25,340 bases of DNA from Trebouxia sp. TZW2008 (GCA_002118135.1 BDIU01000168.1:1-25340), one strand, 5' to 3'. Counted from the stretch's first letter, positions 11,401-21,635 are shown. Numbers and translations: made by a program. The notes: generated from the sequence alone by a model not told the origin.

Positions 11401-14400
11401 CAAGTTCACGTCAACACCAACCTGGGTCACAACATGATCATCAGCAGTTGACGCTTGGCTGTCAGGCACAGTCTGTCACCATGCTTACAAATCAGATGTC
11501 ATGTGCACACCATGAACTTTGGTGATTGCAATAAACAGCACTATGCAAAGATGTTGTTTGCGCTCAAATTGTGCACAACAGCTGCTGTGAAGTAAAAGCA
11601 AACCAGCAAAAACGCAAGGAGACACATCCCCTCATGCAGCCTGTGTCAGTACTGTCGGCAGGGCTTGACCTGAGGTAGGGGCAACATTGTGACATGTGAG
11701 CGCAGTCTGCAGACTTGATTGCTGACCTGGCAAACAGTAGTCATCAGAGCCCTCTCAACAGCTTTGTACAGCTCTTCAGGAGTGACTGCCTTCTGCATGG
11801 GATGCATCTGCAAGGCCAGGATCTCCTTTGTTGTCCCTGCAGCAGGGAATGCCCAAGAACTGTTGATTGCTATATCAATTATGTTTAAAGTTTGGGTCGG
11901 AGACCTGAAGCCTACAGGGCATCACACTTGCAAGAGCTTGCTGCAACGGACTAGTGTTGAGCATGCAGACATGCCTTCAGGGCTTCAGCACTAGTCCTGC
12001 TGTCTGCTTATGGTACTTATAGCATGTCTGACAGGCACACGCAATGGCAGAAAGTGACTTTCAGGCATGTTCAAAAAGCACTTTGCATGCTCCCAAAGCA
12101 CTTGAGATGTAATGACCCTCTTAGATGCAGCAGAGCTGCTGAGGTTGCACGCTGGGTCATTCAGCAAAGTGTGCACAGGTCAGATCATGCTCAGCTGATC
12201 AGCAGCTACCAGGGTGCTGTTTTGGCAGCTGATTGAAGATGATTGTGGCTGGCAGCACGAGCTCTCATCTTCAAGCAATTGCCGAAACAGCACCCTGGTA
12301 GCTGCTGATCAGCTGAGCATGATCTGACCTGTAGCTCGTGCTGTGCTGGCAGGTGATCAGAATCAACTGCTGCAATCTTAGCATTCGGGCAAACCTGTTG
12401 TCAAGAGCAGGAGTTTGCAGATCACAAAGAAAGATAGATCACTTTCTGCACACACACAGCAGCTCCATGAGTGACTGCAGATGTTGGCCTGATGCAAAAA
12501 CGCTGTGCACAGGATCGTACTATGACTAACCCGCTAGTGAGCAAAGGACAGGCAATGGCCCCTGAATTGCAATCCTGGCCATAGCCACAGCACGCCGCAC
12601 CAACACTGGCTGATCTGTCAGCTCCTCCTTGGCAGCAATGCTGTTTTCCCACAGCTGTGCTACTGTCTGGTCAAAGTACTTCACTGAAATTGTGCCGGTC
12701 TCAGATCGGCCTGTTAGGACCCTGGCGCTTTCCTTTAGAATGTGGCCTTGCACAACCTCAAGGTAGTTGAACAGGGGCTCGCAGTGGGCGTTGGCATTGG
12801 CCACCAGAATGATGTGGGGCACATGCTCTGCCACAAAGTCATGGATGCGCTGCAGGTCTGCAGCCTGCAACCATCAGAAGCATGTCAGCATGCTACTGAC
12901 TGACTCTGGGATTGTGCTGGTCTCAGATCGGCCTGTCAGGACCCTGGCGCTTTCCTTCAGGATGTGGCCTTGTACAACCTTTAGGTAGTTGAACAGGGGC
13001 TCACAGTGGGCGTTGGCATTGGCCACTAGAATGATGTGAGGCACATGCTCTGCCACAAAGTCATGGATGCGCTGCAGGTCTGCAGCCTGCAACCATCAGA
13101 AGCATGTCAGCATGCTACTGACTGACTCTATGAATGGCACAATCTCAAACTGGCCTGTCAGTACCCTGGCGTGTTCCTTCATCATGTGGCCTTGCAAAAC
13201 TTCAAATTGGTTGAACATATGCTTGCAATGCGCATTGGCATTGACCACCAGGATGATGAGAGGCACATGCTCCGCCACAAAGTCATGGATGCGTTGCAGG
13301 TCTGCAGCCTGCAAACATGTATGAACATTCAGCATGGAGCTGGCAACATGTTGTTGGGGGAACGTGTAGCATGACCCTGCTGTTGGTCCAGTACCTCCTG
13401 TATTTGGCGTTGTACACCCAACTTGTGGGACTCCCTAACAGCAGTGTGGTGGTACAGCTCTCTTGTCTGCAAGGCCAGATGGGCCCGCTGAGCTATAGCG
13501 CTGATACACCCATCAAAGCCATTTCATCAAGCCACATCTGAATGGAAGAAGGCAAACAGCACTCACCTTGTGGGTGTCCCTGATGGCAGTATTGTAGTCC
13601 ATGTCCTTGTCCTGAGCCCTTAATTGCCGGATGGACCCGCTGAGCTGACCGCAGTACAGCATGTCTACCAAGTTGCCCTCAGCATCAACCATGACCAGGG
13701 TGGTGGAAGGGCCCTTGCCCCCACTGCCCCAGACCGCCACCATGAAGCGCCGGTCGTCCATGATATGATCATCCCTGTCCCTCATCTGCATAATCAACAG
13801 TGCTGTTAGCCTGTCACATAGGTCCTGAGTATGAGTGCACTCAATGCTGCATGGCAAGCTGCAAGTACGCTATCGTGATGCTGCAAAAATTGTGTATTTG
13901 CCAGTAGCTTGCTCGCCAGACATGCTGCATGCCATGCTGTCATGCTGTCACAAAGCATCTCATACACACATGAGCTTGCTTGCCAGACAGAGGATAACAG
14001 GGGTGGGATAAGCTGCATGCCACGCTGCAAACATGCCGACAGGACTCTCGTACCATATATGGACCCTGGCTTGCCAACCGGCAGACTTCAGTGAAAGACT
14101 TGCTGCAGACCAGCTCCCTGGCTTCACTCACAAGCCTGGAGCGCAGCTCGCGCTCAAACTGAGGCTTCAGCACAGTGTCAAGGGCGTCCTGTAGCACCCT
14201 CTCTCGCAACTCATTCCAGGCTCTGGCGGTTGTGCTGACACTCTGGGTGCAGTACAGCTCCTTGGTGTGACTCAGCAGGGTGTCTGTGTCTGGGTCTGAA
14301 GCCTCAGGGGCAGACACCTGCCAGGATCATGAAGAGTTTATATGTCACATAGTCACAAGCTCACAACAGCTCACATACGATTTGAAGGCATGAAGCATAT

Positions 14401-17400
14401 GCTACCATGGGTCTGGAAGCACTGCAGCAGGCTTGCAACATCATGTTTGGGAGGTACAAAGCACGCAACGCCATTGCGACCAAATGCGTGCCTTGCTATG
14501 CAGCCCACAGAAGTTGCAGAATGTGGAGGACAAGACTGTTTGTTCAATAGCGAAAGCTTCATGCCTCCGCACTTGCAGTGGATGAATGCTCAAGGTTGCA
14601 GGCGCTTGTGAACAGGTGTGCAGCTACAGCAGCTAAGGCGGCTTTGCAGACGGTGATGTCTGAAGGGAGTCTTGCAGAATGCGGAGACAAGACTGTGTTC
14701 CCAAAAGTGTAGATTTCCAGGCCTCAGCACTTGTAATGGATGAGTGCTGAACAGTGCAGGCGCGCATTGGCATGTGCGCTGCTCTGGCAGCTGGTGTAGG
14801 TTTGGAAACAGTGATGGAGGCAAGTGAGTCTTGCCTTGAATGTCACTTTCAGCAAGCCTTCCTTTTCAGCTGCTGCAATGAGGAGGAACTGGTCACTGTC
14901 TTGGAACCCTGTCACCGGCTTGTTGCGCAGGTGTTGGACGGTCCCATACTGATGAAAGGGGTTCAGAACTGACTCTCCTGTCAAAGTCGGAACTGCAAGC
15001 AAGCCAGCAAAGGTTTGGCAATGCATGTAGCGCACATCAACAATGCAATGGATATGGCGCGAAGGCTTGAACATGTTCGGAGTCCTTGTCAGGCCCAGAC
15101 AGACTTGCCATGACTGATGGCAGCGCTGCATGCTGTGCCAGAAAGCCACATCCTGGACAGCAAGTGTGCCGTGACACATGGAGCCCAACTATGGAAAGGC
15201 AACTTGACCAGCAGACTGAAACAGTGACTGCGTATACATGCATGAGAGCAGGAGGTCAATCAATATACTTGGCATGCAGATGTCTCATGGCTCACCAGTT
15301 GACACCACAGCGTGCTTGATGTACTCCTCTCTGATGTGCCTTCTGACTGACGCCTCTGCAGCAATCTCTGCCACTGCAATCTTGTGCATGCCCTCAAGCA
15401 CCCTGTCTGAGGTTTGGAAGCCCTGCATCATCGCCGTCACTCAAATCAGACAATTTGATCATGGTACACAAGGAAACAAGCTTTGACGTACATGATCTGC
15501 TGTGGTGTCGATCGAACTCATGTCCACACAAGCCAGCATGCAATCAATCAAGTATGAGTTACGAGGTAGCTGTACAAGCTATTGAGTGTCTCCATAATTG
15601 AACCATGCAAAGATTGTCTGACATTAGCTGTGCATTTCATAGTCTGCAACTTGATTATGCCTTGGTCACAAAAGCTTGGTCTTGTTGTGCTGCACTGTGA
15701 CCCTATACATGTATGAGCTCTGATTCGATGACACAGCGCCTTACCTCTGACACGAACTGACCAGCATAGTCCTCTGGGGACTGACTTGGGTCGTTGACCA
15801 TGTTCTGAAGGAGTGCAGTCTCCAAATTTTCACCAAACTTGGAAGCTCCCAGAAACACAGCTGCACTTGCAGGTCCAAGCCCAGCCTGCCACACAATATA
15901 TCACCATCAGCGCACGCCAAGTATCTGGAGAATGCTACATGTTCACTTTTGCATGAAACACAAGTGCAAAGTGGAGCATGTGGCTCTGCTCACATTCTGG
16001 TTTACAGCTGCATCAGAGTCACACGATACTGCTATGCTAAGTGTCTGACAGTTTGCGGCTACGTGCTGACCTCGCATTACCAGTGCCAGGCACTGTGTTC
16101 AACTGTGACCCCAAATTGACTTTCCTCTACTGCTGCATCAGAACCGTGAGGCAGCTGAGGCTTTGATGCCGACTGGCATCAGCACTGGCATCAGCAGCCA
16201 TTGCCTATTCTGCTTGCCCTGACTAGCATCCACGCAATTGAGGATTGCAATCAGAGACATGTGCAGGATGCTGCCGCATCAGCACTGCTGCTTGGTGAGT
16301 GATGTGACTCACTTTTTTTGCAATCGTGTGGGGAGATATCTTGCTGGAGGCACGGCTCTTGTCAGTGATGGTCAGCTGTCTCATCCCATTTGCAGTGGCC
16401 AGAGCACTCTGAGCATCAGACATCAGGCGAAGCTGCCTGTCCAGATCCTCAACGTCCTGCAATGCGACAAAAACTTCTTGCCATGCATCATGCAAGCTGT
16501 AGCTGCTGGGAGGGCACGGGTGTAGAGAATGCAAGAGGCTGCCTGCAATATTGACGTTTGTACTGAAATGTTGGCAGCGCTTGAACCAAGACATGCCTGA
16601 GACCAGAGCAACACTGAGTGCACCAATGTGGTCCAGCAGCTTTGCAGCACCGCATGTTAGCCTCTGCTAAGCGATCAGAGCAATATTGCTCAAATTTGAG
16701 CAGTGCTGTTGGCTCTGATGAGCTTTGCTCTGACTGTTACACACATGCTCGGTACTTTTGCAATGCGCAAATTTGAACAGCGTTACGTACCTCATGTGAC
16801 ATGGCTTGCTCCAAGTGCTCTTTGGCGTCCTCAAGTGCCTGCTGGAAGTCCAAATCAGTGGCTAGCTCAATGGCAGCATCAAAGGCTTGGCGCTGCCTAT
16901 CCTTGCGCCGCTCAAGAGCCCGCCATTTGTCCCCTAGCGCTTGCACAGCATGCAACACCTGCCATTGCCGTAGCTGACGGTACCGTGCCTGCATGAAACA
17001 GCAGGAATTTAGGCTGAATGGTGTTGTGTGGGAAAGCCCAAGCATGTTCAGCCACGTGTGTTGCAGTGAGTCGAGAAGCTCTTGCACAGCATGCAACACC
17101 TGCCATTGCCGTAGCTGACAATAAAGTGCCTGCAAGAAACAGCAAGTAGTTCAAACTGAAAGGTGTTGTGTGAAAACGCCCAAGCTTGTTCAGACATGTG
17201 TGTTGCAGTGAGTTGAGAAGCTCTTGCACAGCATGCAGCACCTGCCATTGCTGTAACTGACGGGACCGTGCCTGCATGAAACAGCAAGTAGTTTAGGTTG
17301 AAGGCTGTTGTGTGAAATGACCCAAGCTTGTTCAACCACGTGTGTTGCAGTGAGTCAAGCAGCTCTTGCATAGCATGCAGCACCTGCCATTGCCGCAGCT

Positions 17401-20400
17401 GACATTGCGCCTGCACAGAAGCCCAAGCATTTAGGCTCAAGCAGCTTGTGGTGTTTATCGGAGCAGCGTCAAGCGTGCAGGTGGGTGAGCATCGGTGGGT
17501 GAGGGTGATGGTGGGGAGAACCTGCTCTGGGGCTTTGTTTGGTGTGCATGAACAGGCATGATCAGGCTTAATTGACGGAGTGGTGGGGGAGTCACAGCTG
17601 ACATGTAGCTTTGTGGAGCAAGACAAGGCTGCTCTGGTGTGTGACTTAGCCATGTTTGAGTGTAGGCACAGAGTGACATACAGCTGTTGTCAGACGTGCA
17701 CATTTAATTGGGAACCATATTGGATGCTTTGTGCAACATGGGCAGTCACTGGCAAGCATTGTAATGCAGCAAAGTTTAAGACATACTTGCCTGCACTGCG
17801 CCTTCAGGGTACCGGGGGTCATTATGGGTCAGCCTTTCTGCAAATGCTTCATCATCATGCAGGACCAGCAAGTCGCCGCAGCTCTGCAGACGAACAAATC
17901 CCATTACAGCAAGCAGCAAATGCAAGTGACTGCGCTGCATGGCACTTCAGACAAAGCATGAAGCATAGACTGGCAGGCAGAGCATGCATGCTCAGAACGC
18001 TCAGATTGCTTGGCAACATTGACACCTGATCATGAATGGCGCATCCGAATGGCATTGCAACAACAGTGACTGCAAGCTTGCGTTTGTTGGTACATTCATG
18101 TCAGCTGACAGAAATATGGCTGTTGCACGCTCAAAGAGTACATGGCTGCTGCATGCCTTTTGAACAGCATTACGCCCTCTGCAAGATAATGGAGTCCATC
18201 ACAGCAGTTGGCCAGGTGAACAGAAACCTGCATGAATGAGATGCTCGAATGGTGCTGGTCAAAGAACCTGGCGCAAGTTGAGTGAATTGCACCATTGATG
18301 ATGATTGGGTTACTCAGTTGCTTGCCCGTTGAGTAGCAGAGTGAACTGATCAGCATGGTTGCACAACTGCTCAAACCTGGTTGAGAGTTAGCGAGCCAGC
18401 ACTTGTTGAGGGTCAGCAAGCCAAAACTTGTCGAGGGTTAGCGAGCCAATACTGTCTTACGGGATTTCCCAGAATGTGCTCAGGCCAGTAGCGCAGTCAT
18501 GTACTTACCTCTTTGCGGTGCATGGCGATGAAAGGCATCTCATAGTGCTCGATGTAAATGAGCCGTAGCACCTGCTCAATGCAGCTCTTGAGCTGTGCCT
18601 GTGCCTGAACATCTTCTGCCCACTCACGTTGTGCATCATTTGAGCGATACCTTGTAACACCCCTGCGTCATGCACAAGCTCAGACGACAGGCACTCGCCC
18701 TGTGTCCCACTTCAGAAGGCATGCCTATGCAGCAGAGCAGTTGTGCTGCTCATGGGTTACAGTGCTGGTGAGAGTGCTAAGCATGCCGGGACTAGTCTGA
18801 AGGTGCCGCCGACATGCATGTCGTGCGCAGTCAATAGTTTTGGAAAGCTGCCAGTGCTGCAATTGCCTCAACGTGATGGTCATATACTCATCGCCATTGC
18901 GTGACACATGCAATTAGCCTTGTTGACTGGCCAGAGCGCACATCATTGGCACAATTACCTGTAACCCTTGGACAGGTCCGTGTATTCATCAGCGTTATGG
19001 AGGTCAAGCCAATGCATGGAGCCACCATCCACCTCTCTCTGTCCATGCAGTAGCTGGATGGCAAGCTGAGGCCTGGTGTTAAGATCTCCGTCTGATAGAA
19101 GCTTCTTGTGCACCCACCTACGGCAAATTAGGGCATTGTGGCAAAAAAGATAGGGTTTGCCGCTTGGATTCAGCATGCCATCAACAGCGGGAACAAGTAC
19201 ACAAGCAGGGATGATGCAGACCTGATACAGTGCAGTGTGATCAGCAATGATGTGTCACGCAGTAGCAGTCGCGTCATGCAAGGACCCTAACAAAGGCTCT
19301 TGGCAGCTGAAGAGCGCAGAAAAGCAGCAACACTATCCGGCATCAGATATGCTGAAATGATGTCCTCACAAGCCAAGGCATAACAACTCATATTGCAGGG
19401 TCAAGCCAAGCTGTGCTGCATGCAGTACATGTTAGGCATGCAGGACAGGTCGGCTGAGCTCACTGTGCCATAGCCTTGAAGTCCATGTTGACAGGATCAG
19501 GACCCCTGTAGGTCTGTTCCCTTTCCGGCACATCCGTCATGCGTATGGCGTTGTCCTCAGGCCGCATGAAATGCTTGGCCATCATGCCAGGCTCAATCTT
19601 GCCAGCCAACTTCTCAAAAGCTCTAGTCGCCCTTTTCTCTTCCTGTGCATCAGAAGCTTGCATTTCAAGCAAGGGGACAAGAGTTTGTGCACAAGTTCAC
19701 ATGCCTTAGACCTGAGACAATGTAGTATGAAGCTGTGAGAACGCCTGGGCAAACACAAAGGATATTATGACTTTGACATTGAAGAAGTGGGTCCAAGAGT
19801 TGAGACCTGAGAATGGCATCTGAGAAAGGTATTACCATACCTGCTCAAGGCGGAAGGTTTCAGCTGCGTCTTCATCACTGAAGTCAGGTTCCTGCTCAGC
19901 TTCAGCATCATCTGCGTCTGTGCGTTTCCTGGCGTCATACATTTCGAGGAGATCCCCAACATCTCCAAATATGTCAAAGGCTTCCTGCATTGCATAGGAG
20001 GCGTTGCAGGTCAGTGGCAACATGACAGCATACAGCTGCTGAAGAACAAGCTGGGAGTAAGTCTATCGCTGTGCACGGAGATTTCAGCAGCATTCCTTAC
20101 CCACATGAGCAGGTTTCTTTCTTCATGGTGCGTATAGGCTTGTGTTGGCTTCTGTTGTGTGCTTCTACAAGATTGCTGAGTCAATAGCATTGAGCAGGGT
20201 GTGGGCATGCTTGCACATAAACTGGCCCTGCTTTGCCCAACTTCTTTTTGCAGTGCAGCACGATCTATCGACACCTGATTTTCATGGCTGAGTGACATGC
20301 AAGCCAGCAAGTCATGTGCACGGTCCATGACAACGATTTCACCAGAAAATGAGAGCCTGCTACTGTTAGTTTGAGAGCATCATCATTTGCATGCTTGCTA

Positions 20401-21635
20401 AGGCCTCATGCCCAGCTAGGTCCATACACAGCAAGCGAAATGCCTTCAAAGTTTGTCCAAGGCATCGTGATCCCATTTACGACTTGACAATTGACTTGCC
20501 TGCACTGCTTGATTATGCACACCAGCAGTTCTGCCTTTGCCTCCAGCTCTGCGGGGTCGCTGACCTTGCACCCCATCGCCCAGATCGTCATCGATGAAGT
20601 CGTCCTCTGAATCCAGTCCCTCATCATCGTACCGCAGCTGTGTTTGCTGTTGAGGCAGCAATGCATCATCTTGCTCGTCCTCCAGTCCTGTGAAAACTCA
20701 CACTGAGCATGCAGCAGTGTCTTGCTGCAGTGATGGCTTTGCTCAGAGGACATATATGTCATGTGCTGTTCAAAACAGTATGACCAGCTCATGGTCCAAA
20801 AGCAGACCCAGGGCTTTAGCCACAAGGCAGTGATACTCAATGCAACACTTTCACAGTATGCTGACATGACACAAAGGTCGCAAGGAATTGAGCTCCTGTT
20901 TGAGTTGCAGTGCCTTGGTTTTGCTGTTGTCAGTTGGCCGAAGATGTTACTCATACATTGTTTACAATCAGTACTTTCAGTACATGCTGCATGTCATTTG
21001 CACCATCTGTGTTTTGGTAATGAGCAGAACTGACCTGTATCTGTTTGTTCACCAAACAGCTCATGCTGCACCTGCTCCTCTGCAGTGCGCGCACTTTGCC
21101 TGGCTGCTGACTCATCTTGTCTTTTCCTGATGCGCTTTCTTTGAGCTGCTTGCTTGCGCCGGATGTTCTACAGCAAATGGCAGTGGCAAGTCAGGCCAGC
21201 CAAGCATATGCTTGGCATCATGCAGAGCAGCATCTGCAGCTGTTGATCATGCATGAGGCATGCAGTGCTGGTGGTTAGATCTGCTTGGCAACTTACATCA
21301 ACTCTGACACCTTGCTCTTCCAACAGTGCAAAGTCCTCCTCATCAAGCTCTTCCTCCTCCCTGCGGCGCCGCTTGCGTTTCTTGCGTCTGCCGCCTTCCT
21401 GATCACTCTCTGACTCGTCCCCTGCATCTTCCTCGTCCTCTGGCGCTATGAACTTGTCAGTCATGTCATACTCGTTGCCGCCCTCCTCCTCGTCAGAGCT
21501 GTCAACGTCTGAGCCAGATTGCGATCTTGACCGCTGCTTGTTGCCGTTTTCCTCGCCTTGCTGCTCATCTTCTTGCTGCTTTCCGTCGGATTCCTCAGCT
21601 GCATCGTCGAACATGCTTTCGTTTCGCGCGGCCAT
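5450..21635 (-). CDS. SPT6: SPT6 transcription elongation factor and histone chaperone
   Basis: There are 26 exons: 21635-21297, 21167-21035, 20687-20500, 19984-19841, 19642-19464, 19117-18959, 18662-18509, 17883-17791, 16988-16791, 16456-16313, 15885-15745, 15422-15296, 14992-14835, 14317-14054, 13785-13567, 12864-12531, 11836-11727, 11421-11240, 10634-10409, 9871-9525, 9152-8978, 8480-8301, 8000-7794, 7367-7167, 6405-6108 and 5676-5450. They total 5127 nt, or 1708 aa (human about 1726), with every phase matching. Domain order is as follows: acidic N-terminus (1-330; D/E-rich with a basic KKRKRRRR patch); helix-turn-helix part (330-460; YEMPFIAMHRKE then CGDLLVL); core and death-like region (460-800); YqgF fold (about 808-1000); HhH with GLGPRKA at about 1051-1057; S1 (about 1230-1330); SH2-1 with the phosphate-binding type Arg in FRPSNKG at about 1384; SH2-2 (about 1470-1550); and a P/Q/A/Y tail ending in polyproline. 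SPT6 travels with RNA polymerase II and reassembles nucleosomes. Four introns are GC-AG and many carry exon copies. Introns make up about two thirds of the gene. Confidence 0.95.
5677..6107 (-). other. SPT6 intron 25, GC-AG type
   Basis: The donor reads CTCAAG then gcaagt, and the acceptor is aatgcag then GGGTGCC. A phase 1 join at this GC donor is the one that opens exon 26 into the Y/Q/P tail and the TGA at 5450-5452. The exact GC choice rests on the strong AAG/gcaagt match and frame, with no homology in this variable tail, so it is less certain than the other three GC introns. Confidence 0.7.
6370..6625 (-). repeat. Copies of the SPT6 exon 25 acceptor junction
   Basis: The start of exon 25 (acceptor ctgcag, then GTATTTACCTCCATAGACGG; exon edge 6405) is repeated three times upstream in the transcript. 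Equivalent edges lie near 6514, 6556 and 6617. The copy at 6556 keeps the acceptor and reads VFTSIDGVVDKL against VFTSIDGVIDKF in the true exon. The copy at 6617 keeps the acceptor and reads VLSSIDSVMHK. The copy at 6514 has lost the acceptor (ccagcag). Spacing is uneven (about 109, 42 and 61 bp). Confidence 0.85.
7355..7500 (-). repeat. Copies of the SPT6 exon 24 acceptor junction
   Basis: The junction ctgcag then GTGGCGCATCGCAA (exon edge 7367) recurs at about 7443 (ctacag then CTGGCACATCACAA) and 7487 (ctgcag then GTGACATATCACAA). Both keep AG acceptors, but only about 15 nt of exon similarity remains. Flanking intron words (AGCATGAGCT-like) are repeated too, which shows the unit spans exon and intron. 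Confidence 0.7.
7555..7597. repeat. Short tandem repeat in SPT6 intron 23
   Basis: Two adjacent imperfect copies of a 20-21 bp unit containing GTAACAGGT-YTATC. A second small duplication (CATGAAAAGCCC twice) lies about 90 bp further on, near 7687-7710. Neither overlaps an exon. Confidence 0.6.
9060..9345 (-). repeat. Partial copy of SPT6 exon 21 start in intron 20
   Basis: The first ~90 nt of exon 21 (edge 9152) recur at about 9245-9336 with recognisable TCAAG/ACCTGG/GTATACCTGACC words and the end GCAATGGCAGA. The offset is about 184 bp. The acceptor of the copy has changed from ctgcag to ctgcat, so this copy looks dead as an exon. Confidence 0.8.
9800..10034 (-). repeat. Partial copy of SPT6 exon 20 start in intron 19
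   Basis: The first ~70 nt of exon 20 (edge 9871; EFNANRQQQDGEPDRLPTW) recur at about 9966-10034, encoding RQQQDGEPDCLPTWTDMSS in one frame. The offset is 163 bp. An AG (gtgcccag) precedes the copy, but an indel after it puts the copied codons out of frame for that acceptor. The frame ends in TGA soon after. Confidence 0.8.
10573..10812 (-). repeat. Partial copy of SPT6 exon 19 start in intron 18
   Basis: The first ~75 nt of exon 19 (edge 10634) recur at edge 10812, 178 bp away, with an intact ctgcag acceptor and the peptide RIRRSAAGLTNGELDPL against RIRRSAAGLTNEELDPL. After this the copy turns into unrelated intron sequence. The frame stays open for about 60 codons, but 178 is not a multiple of three, so running through to the true exon would shift the frame. 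Confidence 0.88.
10889..11199 (-). mobile_element. Decayed retrotransposon aspartic-protease fragment
   Basis: An open minus-strand frame inside SPT6 intron 18 does not belong to SPT6 and resembles the protease region of LTR (Ty3/Gypsy-like) polyproteins. It has LTGLEFAGQ as the first strand, then LNSAVK where a catalytic L-D-S-G-A-T would be expected, then QLVRQLD, VGNGSTITQA (the typical NG-S-T flap-side strand), a VGIRLPTHVWHP strand, and a closing YEGLWLTEHLG that resembles the Y-D-x-x-L-G-x-x-W-L-x-x-H end. The catalytic Asp and Gly appear replaced, so it would be inactive. No LTRs or reverse transcriptase are visible. The family assignment is pattern recognition only. Confidence 0.45.
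12176..12331 (-). repeat. Long foldback (67-bp arms) in SPT6 intron 16
   Basis: Arms 12176-12242 and 12265-12331 are reverse complements with only a few mismatches near the loop; the outer ~47 bp are perfect. The loop is 22 nt (12243-12264). The loop word CAGCACGAGCT is itself the reverse complement of 12333-12343, so a second overlapping pairing is possible. It would be transcribed in the SPT6 pre-mRNA. It could be a small foldback element or a small-RNA precursor. No open frame is involved. Confidence 0.9.
12643..12864 (-). repeat. 222-bp unit, copy C: true SPT6 exon 16 start
   Basis: This is the copy that continues into the rest of exon 16 (12864-12531) and encodes the second part of the YqgF fold (AADLQRIHDFVAEHVPHIIL then the helix VKYFDQTVAQLW). 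It is about 94 percent identical to copy B by eye, so B and C are a recent duplication or have been homogenised. Confidence 0.9.
12865..13086 (-). repeat. 222-bp unit, copy B: duplicate of SPT6 exon 16 start
   Basis: The acceptor gttgcag is followed at 13086 by the same AADLQRIHDFVAEHVPHIIL frame as the true exon. The copy then leaves homology after VLTGRSETS and reads SVSSMLTCF followed by TGA, just before the next acceptor. No good donor is visible within it, so choosing this acceptor would put an in-frame stop in the mRNA. Confidence 0.9.
13087..13308 (-). repeat. 222-bp unit, copy A: diverged duplicate of SPT6 exon 16 start
   Basis: This is the first copy in transcript order. Its acceptor is tttgcag at edge 13308. 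The frame is intact for about 70 codons (AADLQRIHDFVAEHVPLIIL), but about a dozen residues differ from copy C, for example NAHCKHMF against NAHCEPLF. It ends in the same SVSSMLTCF-TGA tail as copy B. Its age relative to B, together with an uninterrupted frame, is notable. Confidence 0.88.
14318..14834 (-). other. SPT6 intron 13, GC-AG type, with repeat
   Basis: The donor is TTCAAG then gcaaga and the acceptor is ctggcag then GTGTCTG. The join gives GLLKVTFK-VSAP, matching the LL-x-VTIKLP segment of plant SPT6. A GT 12 nt upstream would delete VTFK. Two ~160-bp imperfect units (14518-14677 and 14678-14835) fill much of the intron, and the second reaches the donor, so the donor side is duplicated here. 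Confidence 0.8.
16950..17412 (-). repeat. Four ~141-bp copies of SPT6 exon 9 acceptor and start
   Basis: Exon-start edges lie at 16988 (true), 17129, 17271 and 17410, with spacings of 141, 142 and 139 bp. Each has a ctgcag/ttgcag-like acceptor and the frame QLRQWQVLHA(V/M)Q. Only the first runs on into GDKWRALERRK. From 17129 the frame is open straight into the true exon, so using that acceptor would add 47 residues in frame. The repeat half outside the exon is intronic (CTGCAACACACGTGG words). Confidence 0.92.
16989..17790 (-). other. SPT6 intron 8, GC-AG type
   Basis: The donor is GTGCAG then gcaagt, and the true acceptor precedes 16988. Exon 8 (17883-17791) encodes SCGDLLVLHDDEAF, the conserved segment after MHRKE, and no other donor leaves it in phase 0 for ARYRQLRQW. 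The intron also holds the three decoy copies of exon 9. Confidence 0.85.
18381..18455. repeat. Three 25-bp tandem units in SPT6 intron 7
   Basis: Three adjacent units of the form T(T/C)GAG(A/G)GT(T/C)AGC(G/A)AGCC(A)nnACTTG at 18381-18405, 18406-18430 and 18431-18455. This is a small minisatellite with no exon similarity. The rest of this 625-bp intron (17884-18508) shows nothing recognisable. Confidence 0.85.
19985..20499 (-). other. SPT6 intron 3, GC-AG type
   Basis: The donor is GTGCAG then gcaagt, and the acceptor is aatgcag then GAAGCC. The join gives AVQ-EAFDIFGDVGDLL, matching the ALQEA-x-x-IFGDV-x-ELL motif of plant SPT6, so this GC donor is fixed by homology. A nearby GT (CAAG then gtcagc) would shift the frame into a stop. 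The ten bases around the donor are identical to those of intron 8. Confidence 0.9.

Noticed and set aside
12865..13308. Copies A and B as constitutive SPT6 exons
   Set aside because: Both run into an in-frame TGA before the next acceptor and lack a convincing donor; copy C alone gives the full YqgF domain.
16950..17412. CRISPR-like array of regular repeats
   Set aside because: Units are about 141 bp, contain coding exon sequence and splice sites, and lie in a nuclear intron.
17048..17653. 201-codon minus-strand ORF as a separate gene
   Set aside because: Its similarity to SPT6 is only the repeated exon 9 start; the rest is intron and repeat sequence.
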